Below are positions 33,716-42,231 of a stretch of DNA of 64,000 bases, piece after piece. Made by a program: the position numbers and the translations under genes. Numbering within the stretch: the first letter of the stretch is position 1; every line of letters starts with the position of its first letter. Where the stretch lies: assembly GCF_039831995.1 (NCBI RefSeq), contig NZ_JBDOIO010000003.1:2170001-2234000 (forward strand), read 5' to 3'. Origin of the DNA: Paenibacillus pabuli. GTDB lineage: Bacteria > Bacillota > Bacilli > Paenibacillales > Paenibacillaceae. Below the pieces are notes generated by a model that saw only the letters and a list, made by a program, of their open reading frames with translations, searched no databases and was not told where the DNA came from.

Positions 33716-35881
33716 TTACACCAACTTGAACGTACGTTCCAGGGTATCGCGGCTGTTGGGTCCGACAAAAATCTGGAATGTCCCCTTGTCACTGCGATAA
33801 CTCAGATCGGAATGATGGTAGCGAAGTTGTTCCTCGTTTAACGAAAATGTTGCCGTACTGCTCTCGCCTGGCGCGAGTGCAAGTTTCGTATAGCCCTTCA
33901 GCTCACGCATTGGACGTACCACTTCACCGGATACATCACGTACATAGAGTTGTACGGTCTCCACACCTGCACGTTCGCCGGTATTGGTTACACGAACCTG
34001 AATGCTGATCGGTTGATCGGCAGTCATTTCTTGGCTGGATACTTCCAGATCACCGTATTCAAATGTGGTGTATGACAAGCCATAACCAAACGGAAGCAGC
34101 GGATCATTCGGGCTGTCAATATATTTTGAAACATAACGTTCTTCCGTTTTTTCCGGGTTCAGAGGACGTCCTGTATTGAAATGGTTATAATATACAGGGA
34201 TCTGACCTACGGACTGCGGGAACGACATCGTCAGACGTGCAGATGGATTCACTACGCCTGTGAGAACGTCAGCAATCGCTGCTCCGCCTTCGCTGCCTGG
34301 GAACCACGCTTCAAGTACGGCATCCGATTCTTCAAACACTCCGTTCAGATCCAAAGGACGACCATTGAAAATCACGCTGGCCATCGGTTTACCCGTCGTC
34401 TTCAACTGCTTGATGAGCTCCAGCTGAGCTGCTGGCAGACGAATATCGGTACGCGAACCACCTTCACCGCTCATTTCAGAGTCCTCACCCAGGGCCAGAA
34501 CAATAAGGTCCGCCTTGCTAGCCGTTTCCATTGCTTCAGCGATCTGTTCCGATGTGATGGTGTGAACACCACTTCCTTGGGCAATGTGCACCTGTCCGTG
34601 CTGTAAACGCTCCTGCAGAGCAGCTCCCAGCTTGACAGCATCCGCCTTCACGCCTTCACAGGACCACCAGCCGAGAATGTCTTCACTTTGGGCAAACGGC
34701 CCGATCAATGCAACATTCGCTTCCGGTTGAAGCGGAAGTACACTGTTATCATTTTTCAGCAAAACAGCTGATTTGGTTGCAAGCTCGTAGGATACCTGAC
34801 GATGCTCCTTCGAAAACACAACCTCGCGCTCGCGTTCCGGATCAGCGGCACGTAGTGGATTGTCGAACAATCCCAGTTTTTCTTTTAGCTGCAGAATACG
34901 GAGTACCGCTTCATCGATAAGCTTCTCTTCCACTTCACCGCTCTGGATCAGCTCAGGCAGATGACTAACATAACAAGGAGTCATCATCTCAATATCCACG
35001 CCTGCGCGAATGGCCCGATATGCCGCTTCACGATCATCTTCAGCTGCACCATGAGCAATCATCTCGCGGATGGAAGCCCAATCCGAGATCAATACCCCAT
35101 CAAAGCCCCACTCGTCACGTAAAATGTCACGCATCAACTTTTCATTACCGCTCGCAGGAATACCATCTACCGTATTGAACGAAGCCATCACCATTTCGAC
35201 ACCTGCATCCAAGGCAGCCTTGTATGCTGGCAAATAATATTCACGCAGATTGCGCTCAGACATATCTACCGTGTTATAGTCGCGTCCACCTTCAGCAGCA
35301 CCATACGCCGCAAAGTGTTTGACACAGGCAGCGAGACGATCCGGCTCATCCTTCAAACTGTCGCCTTGGTATCCACGTACAAATGCCGCAGAAAACAGGC
35401 TGTTGAGATACGGATCTTCGCCTGTCGTCTCCATAACTCTGCCCCAGCGCGGGTCACGAACCAGATCGACCATGGGCGCAAATGTTACATGCAAACCGGA
35501 TACTGCTGATTCGCGTGCAGCAATCTCTGCACTTTTCTCTGCCAAATCTGTATCCCATGAACAGCCGATTGCTAGTGGGATGGGGAAAATCGTTTTAAAA
35601 CCATGCACTACATCCGCCATAAACAAGAGCGGAATACCGAGACGGCTTTTTTTCAGATAGGCTTGCTGTACATCAATAATGGCCTGTGCGCCTGACAAGC
35701 CCAGGATAGAACCACTGGCAACGACAGATTGCTCTGTAATCCCCATCTCTTCCATCGGTCCAGTAATCTGGCCTTGGGCATCCGTCCCTTCGTAGAAATT
35801 GGCGGTCAATTGAAGGAGCTGGGCTGTTTTCTCCTCCAGCGTCATCTGTTTGACGAGGTCAAGCAACTGCTCATTATTCAT
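33716..35881 (-). CDS. GH3 beta-glucosidase, cytoplasmic (BglX-like layout)
   Basis: 721 residues without a signal peptide. The N-terminal TIM-barrel domain has K-H-F-A-A-Y-G and the nucleophile region G-V-L-I-S-D-W-A-S-I (Asp of SDW). A second domain carries L-A-L-G-E-D-S-E-M-S-G-E-G-G-S-R, likely giving the acid/base, and a C-terminal fibronectin III-like domain (about 620-715) completes the BglX arrangement. It would hydrolyse short beta-glucosides such as sophorose left over by the phosphorylase downstream. The start is ATG 35881, with GGAGGATAACGG upstream. It is the gene between the binding protein and GH94, in the same direction. Confidence 0.9.
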   Translation of the reverse strand: MNNEQLLDLVKQMTLEEKTAQLLQLTANFYEGTDAQGQITGPMEEMGITEQSVVASGSILGLSGAQAIIDVQQAYLKKSRLGIPLLFMADVVHGFKTIFPIPLAIGCSWDTDLAEKSAEIAARESAVSGLHVTFAPMVDLVRDPRWGRVMETTGEDPYLNSLFSAAFVRGYQGDSLKDEPDRLAACVKHFAAYGAAEGGRDYNTVDMSERNLREYYLPAYKAALDAGVEMVMASFNTVDGIPASGNEKLMRDILRDEWGFDGVLISDWASIREMIAHGAAEDDREAAYRAIRAGVDIEMMTPCYVSHLPELIQSGEVEEKLIDEAVLRILQLKEKLGLFDNPLRAADPEREREVVFSKEHRQVSYELATKSAVLLKNDNSVLPLQPEANVALIGPFAQSEDILGWWSCEGVKADAVKLGAALQERLQHGQVHIAQGSGVHTITSEQIAEAMETASKADLIVLALGEDSEMSGEGGSRTDIRLPAAQLELIKQLKTTGKPMASVIFNGRPLDLNGVFEESDAVLEAWFPGSEGGAAIADVLTGVVNPSARLTMSFPQSVGQIPVYYNHFNTGRPLNPEKTEERYVSKYIDSPNDPLLPFGYGLSYTTFEYGDLEVSSQEMTADQPISIQVRVTNTGERAGVETVQLYVRDVSGEVVRPMRELKGYTKLALAPGESSTATFSLNEEQLRYHHSDLSYRSDKGTFQIFVGPNSRDTLERTFKLV

Positions 35882-36013
35882 ATCCGTTATCCTCCACTGC
35901 ATGTTGTTGAAATAAAGAACCCGGCTGCGTTCGGGGAGAGACCGCGCACCGGGTTCAGAATGGTGGGCCGACAGAATATTCTGTCATGTCCCATCTTGCT
36001 AACTACTGAATGA

Positions 36014-37612
36014 TTACTTGAATTCGTTGTTCAGTTCATCCAGATAAGGTTGAACCAGGGACATCTTGCTGTTCACCCATTCTTTCCAGTTAGCTTCAAG
36101 ATCTCCACTTTTGAGGATCAGGTTGGCATATTCGTTCTGGTAGTCGAATGAAGCCTGGCTCTTAGCTTTGGAATCGTACAGGTTGATATCCCAGTCGTAT
36201 GTTGCGAGCGATTGGCCTTCTGTACCGAGTTTTGCTTTTTCCTCGAACAGTTTCACGGCTCTATCACGGTAATCCTTTTTAATAGCAGGGTTTACAACAC
36301 TGAAGTCGTCACCCAGAAGATACAGACCTTCGAAGCGTGCTGGGTATTTGTCTTCCAGAACTGTTCCTTCTGGCAACAAGCTAACCAGTTCGTTGTTTTC
36401 ATCATATTTCCAGTCCGTTCCTTCGAAGCCCATGTTAATAAGCAGCTGTCCTTCTTTTGTCGCGGAGTAGTCGATCAGATCCATAATACGTTCAAATTTC
36501 TCGTCACTGATCTCAGGGTTGAAAATCAGCGCGGACCAGAAGTTTGCTTGCTCCAAGTTGCGGTATTTTCCGTCATCGCCAAGAACAATTGCAGTGTGTA
36601 CCAGCTCATCACTATCTACACCAAGGTTCTTCCTCATATCGGTGTCCAAACCTTGTCTGTACGAAGCGAGTCCACCCAGACTTGTTACTGCAGCGGTGCC
36701 TGTTACTTTAAAGTTGTTTTGACCTTCATTGTTTTTCCATGTGTAGAACTCCGGATTGAGCAGTCCATCCTTATAGGCTTTCTGCATCAATTTCAGTCCT
36801 GTCAGCGTCTCAGGATCTGCTGGTCCCCAGTGGAACTGACCATCTTCACCTTTATAGAACGGAGCATCCGTCATGGCATGCACACTGTTCGGCATAATCA
36901 TGTTTGTCATAGCGTCTGCCGCATTGTAGGACAGAGGTACAAGTTTGCTGCCTACTTTGCCTGGATCTTTTTCTTTCACCAGCGCAGCATATTCATTAAT
37001 TTCTGATGTTGTATACGCATCTTTCAACTCGAAACCAACCGCTTCAGCCCAGTCCTTACGGAGAGCAATAACACCGATTTGGTTTGTGAGTGGATCAGCA
37101 GGTTTGTTCTCATAATAAATCGGTCTAGGCAAGAGATAAGTTCCACCTGTAAGTTCTTCCAACTTATCACCAAGTCCCGTCAAGTTGTAGGCTGCTGCTA
37201 CGTTTGGCCAGCGTTCCTTCCAGTCATCCGGGAATTTGTAGAACAGTCCTTGATCGATATTGTTCAAGGCATCACCGTGAACATAGTTCCATACGGATAC
37301 ATCCGGCAAATCACCTGAGTTGATCCACAGGCGAAGCTTCTCGCCCCAGGAATCCCAATCAATATAGTTGTAATCCCAAGTTACATTGAATTTGTCTGTC
37401 CAGAATTTATGGAATTCATTATCCATGTTCCCGTTTTTCACTTCTGTCAGATTGGCTACGGAGATGGTCAGGTTATCTGTATAATTTCCCTCTGCATCCT
37501 TCTCGTTGCTACCTTCAGAACTTCCGCTGGAACAAGCTGTCACCACCAACATCAACAAACAGAGCGTGATGGCAAAAATGGATCTAACAGACAACTTTTT
37601 GTTCGTCTTCAT
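36014..37612 (-). CDS. Extracellular solute-binding lipoprotein (family 1, LplA-like), probable 1,2-beta-glucan binding
   Basis: 532 residues. A signal peptide ends in the lipobox L-V-V-T-A-C27-S-S-G, so the protein is lipid-anchored outside the membrane. The mature part is a large Paenibacillus-type sugar-binding protein, rich in Trp and Asp (Y-I-D-W-D-S-W-G-E-K-L and similar). It feeds the two CUT1 permeases encoded just upstream in the operon. GGGGGTAAAAGC precedes the ATG. No ATPase gene is present, as usual for CUT1 systems served by a shared MsmX-type ATPase. Sugar specificity is inferred from the enzymes. Confidence 0.87.
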   Translation of the reverse strand: MKTNKKLSVRSIFAITLCLLMLVVTACSSGSSEGSNEKDAEGNYTDNLTISVANLTEVKNGNMDNEFHKFWTDKFNVTWDYNYIDWDSWGEKLRLWINSGDLPDVSVWNYVHGDALNNIDQGLFYKFPDDWKERWPNVAAAYNLTGLGDKLEELTGGTYLLPRPIYYENKPADPLTNQIGVIALRKDWAEAVGFELKDAYTTSEINEYAALVKEKDPGKVGSKLVPLSYNAADAMTNMIMPNSVHAMTDAPFYKGEDGQFHWGPADPETLTGLKLMQKAYKDGLLNPEFYTWKNNEGQNNFKVTGTAAVTSLGGLASYRQGLDTDMRKNLGVDSDELVHTAIVLGDDGKYRNLEQANFWSALIFNPEISDEKFERIMDLIDYSATKEGQLLINMGFEGTDWKYDENNELVSLLPEGTVLEDKYPARFEGLYLLGDDFSVVNPAIKKDYRDRAVKLFEEKAKLGTEGQSLATYDWDINLYDSKAKSQASFDYQNEYANLILKSGDLEANWKEWVNSKMSLVQPYLDELNNEFK

Positions 37613-37666
37613 GCTTTTACCCCCATGTTTTTAGTAGAATTTTAAGTCAAAATCCTATACGTATAA

Positions 37667-38569
37667 TCAGGTCTTGATAGCCCCTGTTAATACCCCTTTG
37701 GCAAAATGTTTTTGCAGCATTGGGAAGAAACACATAATCGGTACCATAGTGACAAATACCGCCGCCATTTTCATCCCCATTGAGAAATTGCTGACTTGGG
37801 TTGCATCCACGCTGGAAGCATTGGAGGCATTGGTTTGCGATGTAGAAATAATCGTCCTAAGTACATTCTGCAGTGGTAACTGATCCGCCTTTCGCAGGAA
37901 GATCATCGCATCATACCAACTGTTCCAGTAAGCCACACCGTAGAACAGCGTGATCGTAGCAATAATCGGTGTAGCGAGTGGTAGAACGACGTTGAACAGT
38001 ATTCTCCACTCTCCTGCACCATCCAGTCGCGCTGATTCCATTAGCGATTCCGGCAAAGTGTAGAAGTAGTTCATCATCAGGATCATGTTGAATGCACTGA
38101 AGCTTCCCGCCAGAATAACGGACCATAGCGACCCGGTCAGATGAAGGGATTTCATGATCAGGTAGAGTGGTACGATACCACCATTGAAGATCATGGTGAA
38201 CAACACTAAGAAAAAGATAAATTTCTTAAACGGAAAATTGCTGCGACTTAGTCCATACGCCATGCTTGTAGTCAGGAACATGCTGAGAGGCAAGCCGATC
38301 ACCAGCAGGATCAGTGTATTTTTGTACCCCGAAAGAATCGTTCCGTCCGCAAACAGCGCTTTATAGGAATCCAGAGTGAACTCTTTAGGAAACATCAACA
38401 ATGGATTGTCGGCATATTCTTTTTGTGTTGCGAATGAAATCATGATGACATTCCAGAACGGAATCAGAATCATCAGGGCAAGCACAAGTAAGATGGCGAA
38501 GATAACGTAATCAAGAAGCGTCATTCGTTCTGTACCAATCTTCGACTTTTTGGTAGCATTCTTGCTCAT
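37667..38569 (-). CDS. CUT1 ABC sugar permease (LplC/YtcP-like)
   Basis: 300 residues with six membrane helices. The EAA loop for ATPase contact reads E-S-A-R-L-D-G-A-G-E-W-R-I-L-F-N-V-V-L-P-L. The C-terminus ends G-V-L-T-G-A-I-K-T, typical of LplC/YtcP permeases. AGGAGG precedes the start and the gene follows its partner permease by 18 bases. It forms one half of the importer with the gene at 38588. Confidence 0.92.
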   Translation of the reverse strand: MSKNATKKSKIGTERMTLLDYVIFAILLVLALMILIPFWNVIMISFATQKEYADNPLLMFPKEFTLDSYKALFADGTILSGYKNTLILLVIGLPLSMFLTTSMAYGLSRSNFPFKKFIFFLVLFTMIFNGGIVPLYLIMKSLHLTGSLWSVILAGSFSAFNMILMMNYFYTLPESLMESARLDGAGEWRILFNVVLPLATPIIATITLFYGVAYWNSWYDAMIFLRKADQLPLQNVLRTIISTSQTNASNASSVDATQVSNFSMGMKMAAVFVTMVPIMCFFPMLQKHFAKGVLTGAIKT

Positions 38570-38587
38570 TTCATTTTTCCTCCTTTC

Positions 38588-39547
38588 TTATCGGAACAAT
38601 CCGTCTCCGCCAAGCAGCTTCGCAAATCTGTCAGCGAGTAGCAGCAAGACCATATTCACAAGGGAACGGAACAAGCTGACCGCTGTCGAGAAGGAGAAGT
38701 CGGTTGATGATTGGAACGTAATCCGATAAATGTATACATCGAGTACTTCCGATACATTTTTGGTTGCGGCATTTGCCAAGTTGAAGATCTGATCGAATCC
38801 GGATGACATCAATCCGCCGACAGACAGGATAAACATAACGGTGATGGTCGGTAGGATGTTCGGCAGCGTAATGCGGAACATTTGCTGCAAACGTGATGCT
38901 CCGTCGATCTGTGCAGATTCGTATTGATCCTGATCGATACCCGAGATCGCAGCGAGGAAGATGATGGCACTCCAGCCGCTTGATTTCCAGATATCTGTTA
39001 ACAGAAGCATCGGTACAAAGTTGGATTCGGAACCCAGGAAGTTAATCGTTGGCAATCCAAGCAATGCAAGCGTGCTATTCACCAATCCGTCATAAGCCAG
39101 TACATTGATGACAACCCCGGATACGATAATCCACGAAAGGAAGTGAGGGAATGTAAGAACCGTTTGGAACCACTTTTTCCCTCTGCGCATACGCAGTTCG
39201 TTCAGTAACAGGGCCAATATAATCGGGAATGGGAATTGGATAATCAGCTTCAAAATGTTGATATACAATGTCCGCCATACCGCGTCGATAAACGTCGGAT
39301 CCCGGAAAACGTATTTGAAGTTCTCAAATCCGCTCCATGGGCTTCCCCAGATCCCCAGGTTCGCTTTGTAATCCTTAAATGCCAGAGATAGACCGCCCAT
39401 TGGCATGTAAGCAAACAGGATTAGCCAGACAAGCCCCGGAATAAGCAGGGTGTACGTCATTCTGTGCTTCCAGATTTCACTCCAAAGCGAATTCCCTTTC
39501 AAGTTTCCCTTCAGCTTTTTGCTAGGTCCTTCGGCTGCAGGTTTCAA
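38588..39547 (-). CDS. CUT1 ABC sugar permease (LplB/YteP-like)
   Basis: About 319 residues with six membrane helices. The EAA loop reads E-S-A-Q-I-D-G-A-S-R-L-Q-Q-M-F-R-I-T-L-P-N, and Y-M-P-M-G-G-L-S-L-A-F-K-D-Y near the N-terminus is typical of LplB/YteP. TTG 39547 is the best start: AGGAG lies seven bases upstream, formed by the bases around the esterase stop. GTG 39562 overlaps that stop and is the alternative. The gene is coupled to the esterase gene before it and the second permease after it. Confidence 0.9.
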   Translation of the reverse strand: MKPAAEGPSKKLKGNLKGNSLWSEIWKHRMTYTLLIPGLVWLILFAYMPMGGLSLAFKDYKANLGIWGSPWSGFENFKYVFRDPTFIDAVWRTLYINILKLIIQFPFPIILALLLNELRMRRGKKWFQTVLTFPHFLSWIIVSGVVINVLAYDGLVNSTLALLGLPTINFLGSESNFVPMLLLTDIWKSSGWSAIIFLAAISGIDQDQYESAQIDGASRLQQMFRITLPNILPTITVMFILSVGGLMSSGFDQIFNLANAATKNVSEVLDVYIYRITFQSSTDFSFSTAVSLFRSLVNMVLLLLADRFAKLLGGDGLFR

Positions 39548-39558
39548 TTTGCATCTCC

Positions 39559-40323
39559 TCACTCTACTTTGGTCTTGTCGTTATACAGAAAATCAAACAT
39601 GGTTCTCAGGTGCTGCTCCCAAAATCTCCATTCATGTGCTCCAGGAGATTCGACATACCGGAAATGATACGCAGTTCCCTGCATGTACTCGGCGAACCTA
39701 CGGTTCATTTCAATAAATGGATCACTTTCACCGCAGCAGCTCAGCACATCCGGTAAAGGCCGGCCCTCTTGCAACAATTTGGCTGACAGTGCGTAGATGT
39801 CCTGGTCGGGCTTTACCTGTAACCGTTCTCCAAAAACCGCTTTCATTTCCTTGATCATGCCTGGTGGCATATGGGGATCATGAAGCCGTGTCTGAATGTC
39901 GGTTACTCCGGATAAGGAAGCCACCTTGCGATAACGTTCGGGATAAGTCAGTGCACATTTCAAAGCACCGTATCCACCCATGGACAACCCCGCAATGTAA
40001 GTCTTCTCGGGATCCGTATTCAGGTTGAGCTGACGTCTGCAAAACTCAGGCAACTCCTGAGTAATGTAATGGAAGTAATTCAGGCCGTATTCCATATCGG
40101 TATAGTAGCTTCGGTTTGCCTCCGGCATGATGATGGTACAGCCATATTGTGCAGCGTACATTTCGATTGTAGTCAATCGTTGCCATGTACTCGCATTATC
40201 GCCTGCCCCATGCAGCAGATATAGCGTACCGCCTGAAGTCTCTCCGGAGTCACTGGACACTACATGTATGCTTGTGTTCATGCATAATGTAGGCGATCCG
40301 GTTTCGATCGTGATGTGCGCCAT
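39559..40323 (-). CDS. Esterase D-like alpha/beta hydrolase
   Basis: 254 residues with no signal peptide. It has the oxyanion segment L-L-H-G-A-G, the nucleophile elbow GLSMGGYGA and the histidine in S-P-G-A-H-E-W, as in the EstA/FrmB/esterase D family of small-acyl esterases. It is the first gene of the glucan operon. Natural beta-1,2-glucans of rhizobia and agrobacteria carry succinyl and other groups, so this enzyme may remove acyl decorations from imported fragments (inference). GAAAGGGGTCCC precedes the ATG. The Listeria cluster, as I recall it, lacks this gene. Confidence 0.82.
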   Translation of the reverse strand: MAHITIETGSPTLCMNTSIHVVSSDSGETSGGTLYLLHGAGDNASTWQRLTTIEMYAAQYGCTIIMPEANRSYYTDMEYGLNYFHYITQELPEFCRRQLNLNTDPEKTYIAGLSMGGYGALKCALTYPERYRKVASLSGVTDIQTRLHDPHMPPGMIKEMKAVFGERLQVKPDQDIYALSAKLLQEGRPLPDVLSCCGESDPFIEMNRRFAEYMQGTAYHFRYVESPGAHEWRFWEQHLRTMFDFLYNDKTKVE

Positions 40324-40421
40324 ATGGGACCCCTTTCATCATCAGTTGATGCCTGTACTCTCTCTACTCTCGCTATTCTGCGACGACTTCTTGCCGTTCC
40401 CCCATTACCTACTAGGTTATC

Positions 40422-40445
40422 GAAACGATTTTCTCGAATCGTTTC
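40422..40445. promoter_or_regulatory. LacI-type operator 1 of the glucan operon
   Basis: An inverted repeat GAAACGATT-N6-AATCGTTTC. Its centre is 77 bases from an almost identical repeat at 40499-40522, about seven helical turns, which would suit looping by a tetrameric repressor. Confidence 0.65.
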
Positions 40446-40498
40446 AAAACATAGCTAACGTTGATTCACATGGACTTAAAAACAGCACTTTTTACTTG

Positions 40499-40522
40499 GA
40501 AGCGATTTCTTCGAATCGTTTC
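40499..40522. promoter_or_regulatory. LacI-type operator 2 at the glucan operon start site
   Basis: GAAGCGATT-N6-AATCGTTTC, one mismatch from operator 1 and the same 6-base spacing. It lies immediately downstream of the predicted -10, so it overlaps the expected transcription start. Confidence 0.65.
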
Positions 40523-40528
40523 GAATAA

Positions 40529-40558
40529 ATCATAATCCCGATGAGTAAATCCTGTCAA
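40529..40558 (-). promoter_or_regulatory. Predicted promoter of the 1,2-beta-glucan operon
   Basis: On the minus strand TTGACA (40558-40553) and TATGAT (40534-40529) with an 18-base spacer. Transcription would run into the esterase gene at 40323 after a leader of about 200 bases that contains both operators. Confidence 0.7.
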
Positions 40559-40680
40559 TAACCTTTTTACAAATTTCGCGTTATTTTCTCAAAAAACTTC
40601 TTTTCCAAGTGTAAATTTGCGTCAAAAGGCACTTTATTTGTGAAAATATAACCTTTTGGTAACCGTTTGCACATCTTTCA

Positions 40681-40709
40681 TTGACATCACTTTCGGATTG
40701 TACTAACAT
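40681..40709 (+). promoter_or_regulatory. Predicted promoter of the serine hydrolase gene
   Basis: TTGACA (40681-40686) and TAACAT (40704-40709) with a 17-base spacer, about 80 bases before the start codon at 40789. Confidence 0.7.
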
Positions 40710-40736
40710 AAATCCTAATTTTGGTTCCAGATTACG

Positions 40737-40746
40737 GAAACGTTTC
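40737..40746. promoter_or_regulatory. LacI-type palindrome downstream of the serine hydrolase promoter
   Basis: A perfect palindrome GAAACGTTTC, placed about 25 bases after the predicted transcription start, a position where a bound repressor would block elongation. It links this gene to LacI-family control, possibly the regulator at 29057. Confidence 0.5.
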
Positions 40747-40788
40747 ACCAACTCAAAAATGTCGTCTTTTTATGGAAAGGATGTTAAT

Positions 40789-41712
40789 ATGTCCAGCATC
40801 GTTAATAGCTTTGTTCATCATATCGAGGCACAGCAATTAAACGTATTGTCCGTCCGTGTGCTGAAGCATGGAGAAACACGTGGAGTGTGGGACCGTACTG
40901 AGGATACACGGCGCTTACAGCATTCGATCAGTAAATCGTTTACCTGTATGGCTGTAGGATTGGCACTTGAAGAAGGAATATTTACACTCGAATCCCAACT
41001 GGGAGAATACTTCACATGGCCAACACCTGCTTCGGACCTAACGGCCTTCCCTCCTGCGAATCTCACGCTGTATGATCTACTGCGGATGTCCTCAGGGCAT
41101 GATGTTCCCGTACTCTGGGCGGAGGAACGGGCCACTCTTGCGGAAAAGGATTGGGCTAAATATTACATGTCACTTCCACTCGACAGAATCCCTGGCGAAG
41201 CATTTACATACAGCAGTGCCGATACTTTTATGATCTCGGCCATGTTTCAAGCAGCCTCAGGTCAGACCGTAAAAGATTATCTAATTCCCAGGCTGTTTGA
41301 ACCGCTGGAGATTTTCGACGTGGAATGGGAAACCTCTCCCCTGGGCATTACATTAGGCTGTGCGGGCTTACAGCTTACGAATGAGGAATTAGGCCGATTC
41401 GGACAGTTCTTGCTTCAGAAGGGCAATTGGAAAGGCACTCAGCTGGTTCCTGCGAAATGGATAGACCTTGCAACAACTCGCCAGATCGCGACGCCGGGTG
41501 AAGGCGATTGGGGACAAGGATACGGTTATCAATTTTGGCTGTGTTCTCACAACGCATTCCGCGCCGACGGGGCTTATGGTCAACTATGCGTGGTTCTACC
41601 GGAATTGGATGCAGTGGTTGCCGTCAGTAGTGACGAATTGAACATGCAGGCCATTTTGGACCTGATATGGTCGGATATACTTCCCCATCTTGAAAGTAAC
41701 CCATCAAGCTAG
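40789..41712 (+). CDS. Beta-lactamase-fold serine hydrolase (class C type), cytoplasmic
   Basis: 307 residues with no signal peptide. S-I-S-K (in QHSISKSFTCMAVG) is the catalytic S-x-x-K. A Y-S-S motif (TYSSADTFM) takes the place of Y-x-N, and the C-terminal G-Q-G-Y-G-Y-Q-F-W-L block is typical of esterase/peptidase-like members rather than true beta-lactamases. The start is ATG 40789, with GGAAAGGA seven bases upstream; an earlier ATG at 40681 lies on the promoter. It is divergent from the glucan operon and shares LacI-type sites with it, so it may act on the same material, for example as a second de-esterifying enzyme (inference). Confidence 0.82.
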   Translation: MSSIVNSFVHHIEAQQLNVLSVRVLKHGETRGVWDRTEDTRRLQHSISKSFTCMAVGLALEEGIFTLESQLGEYFTWPTPASDLTAFPPANLTLYDLLRMSSGHDVPVLWAEERATLAEKDWAKYYMSLPLDRIPGEAFTYSSADTFMISAMFQAASGQTVKDYLIPRLFEPLEIFDVEWETSPLGITLGCAGLQLTNEELGRFGQFLLQKGNWKGTQLVPAKWIDLATTRQIATPGEGDWGQGYGYQFWLCSHNAFRADGAYGQLCVVLPELDAVVAVSSDELNMQAILDLIWSDILPHLESNPSS

Positions 41713-41755
41713 TTCATATGGTTGTAAGCTAATTGTATGAAGCCAAAAACATATC

Positions 41756-41803
41756 AAAAAAAAGAAGTATCATGTCTTTATCAGTCATGATACTTCTTTT
41801 TTT
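41756..41803. terminator. Bidirectional terminator
   Basis: AAAGAAGTATCATG (41761-41774) pairs with CATGATACTTCTTT (41786-41799), flanked by A and T runs, between the convergent serine hydrolase and AbrB-like genes. Confidence 0.92.
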
Positions 41804-41805
41804 GC

Positions 41806-42060
41806 TTACCCGTGCTGTGGGAGCTGGGTCATCTCATCTAGACATTGTGCGCATATGTAACGCTCTTTGAATTCATTGACTTCTTCCATCGATCCGCAGA
41901 AAATACATTTTGGACGGTATCTCTCCAGAATGATATGGTCCCCTTGTACTAAGATCTCTACAGGATCTCCCTCATTCATTTGATACCTTTTACGCAAAGA
42001 TTTAGGCAATACGATCCTACCCAATTGGTCAACTTTGCGAACTACTCCAGCTGGCTTCAT
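41806..42060 (-). CDS. AbrB-like transition-state regulator with C-terminal zinc-ribbon motif
   Basis: 84 residues. The first 50 form an AbrB/SpoVT swapped-hairpin DNA-binding domain (AGVVRKVDQLGRIVLPKSLRK...EGDPVEILVQGDHIILERY). The C-terminal part is not the usual AbrB multimerisation region but a C-x2-C ... C-x2-C pair (CIFCGS and CAQC), a likely zinc ribbon. AGGAGAGGTG precedes the ATG. Upstream are two candidate Spo0A boxes. If they are real, the gene would be shut down at the onset of sporulation as abrB is in Bacillus subtilis (inference). Confidence 0.85.
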   Translation of the reverse strand: MKPAGVVRKVDQLGRIVLPKSLRKRYQMNEGDPVEILVQGDHIILERYRPKCIFCGSMEEVNEFKERYICAQCLDEMTQLPQHG

Positions 42061-42100
42061 AGCTACGGCACACCTCTCCTATCTTACTCTAAATTTCTAG

Positions 42101-42144
42101 GTACAATTGTACTATGTTTAAAGATTCGCCAAGATTTTGTCGAA
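42101..42144 (-). promoter_or_regulatory. AbrB-like gene control region: palindrome and two candidate Spo0A boxes
   Basis: On the minus strand a possible -10 TACAAT lies at 42111-42106 within the palindrome GTACAATTGTAC (42101-42112). Two matches to the 0A box TGNCGAA follow upstream in opposite orientation: TGGCGAA (minus strand, 42131-42125) and TGTCGAA (plus strand, 42138-42144). Spo0A represses abrB through paired boxes in Bacillus subtilis. The boxes are short, so chance matches are possible. Confidence 0.5.
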
Positions 42145-42231
42145 TCCTGCTGGAAATAAACATTTTTTGTCCTTTTTTTTGAAAAATGTTTTTTTAGCGA
42201 ATTCTAACAAGCACTTATACGCGAGTCGAGA

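Noticed and set aside
36212..37006. Plus-strand open frame opposite the binding lipoprotein gene
   Set aside because: Shadow of the real gene; composition is atypical for a protein and there are no translation signals.
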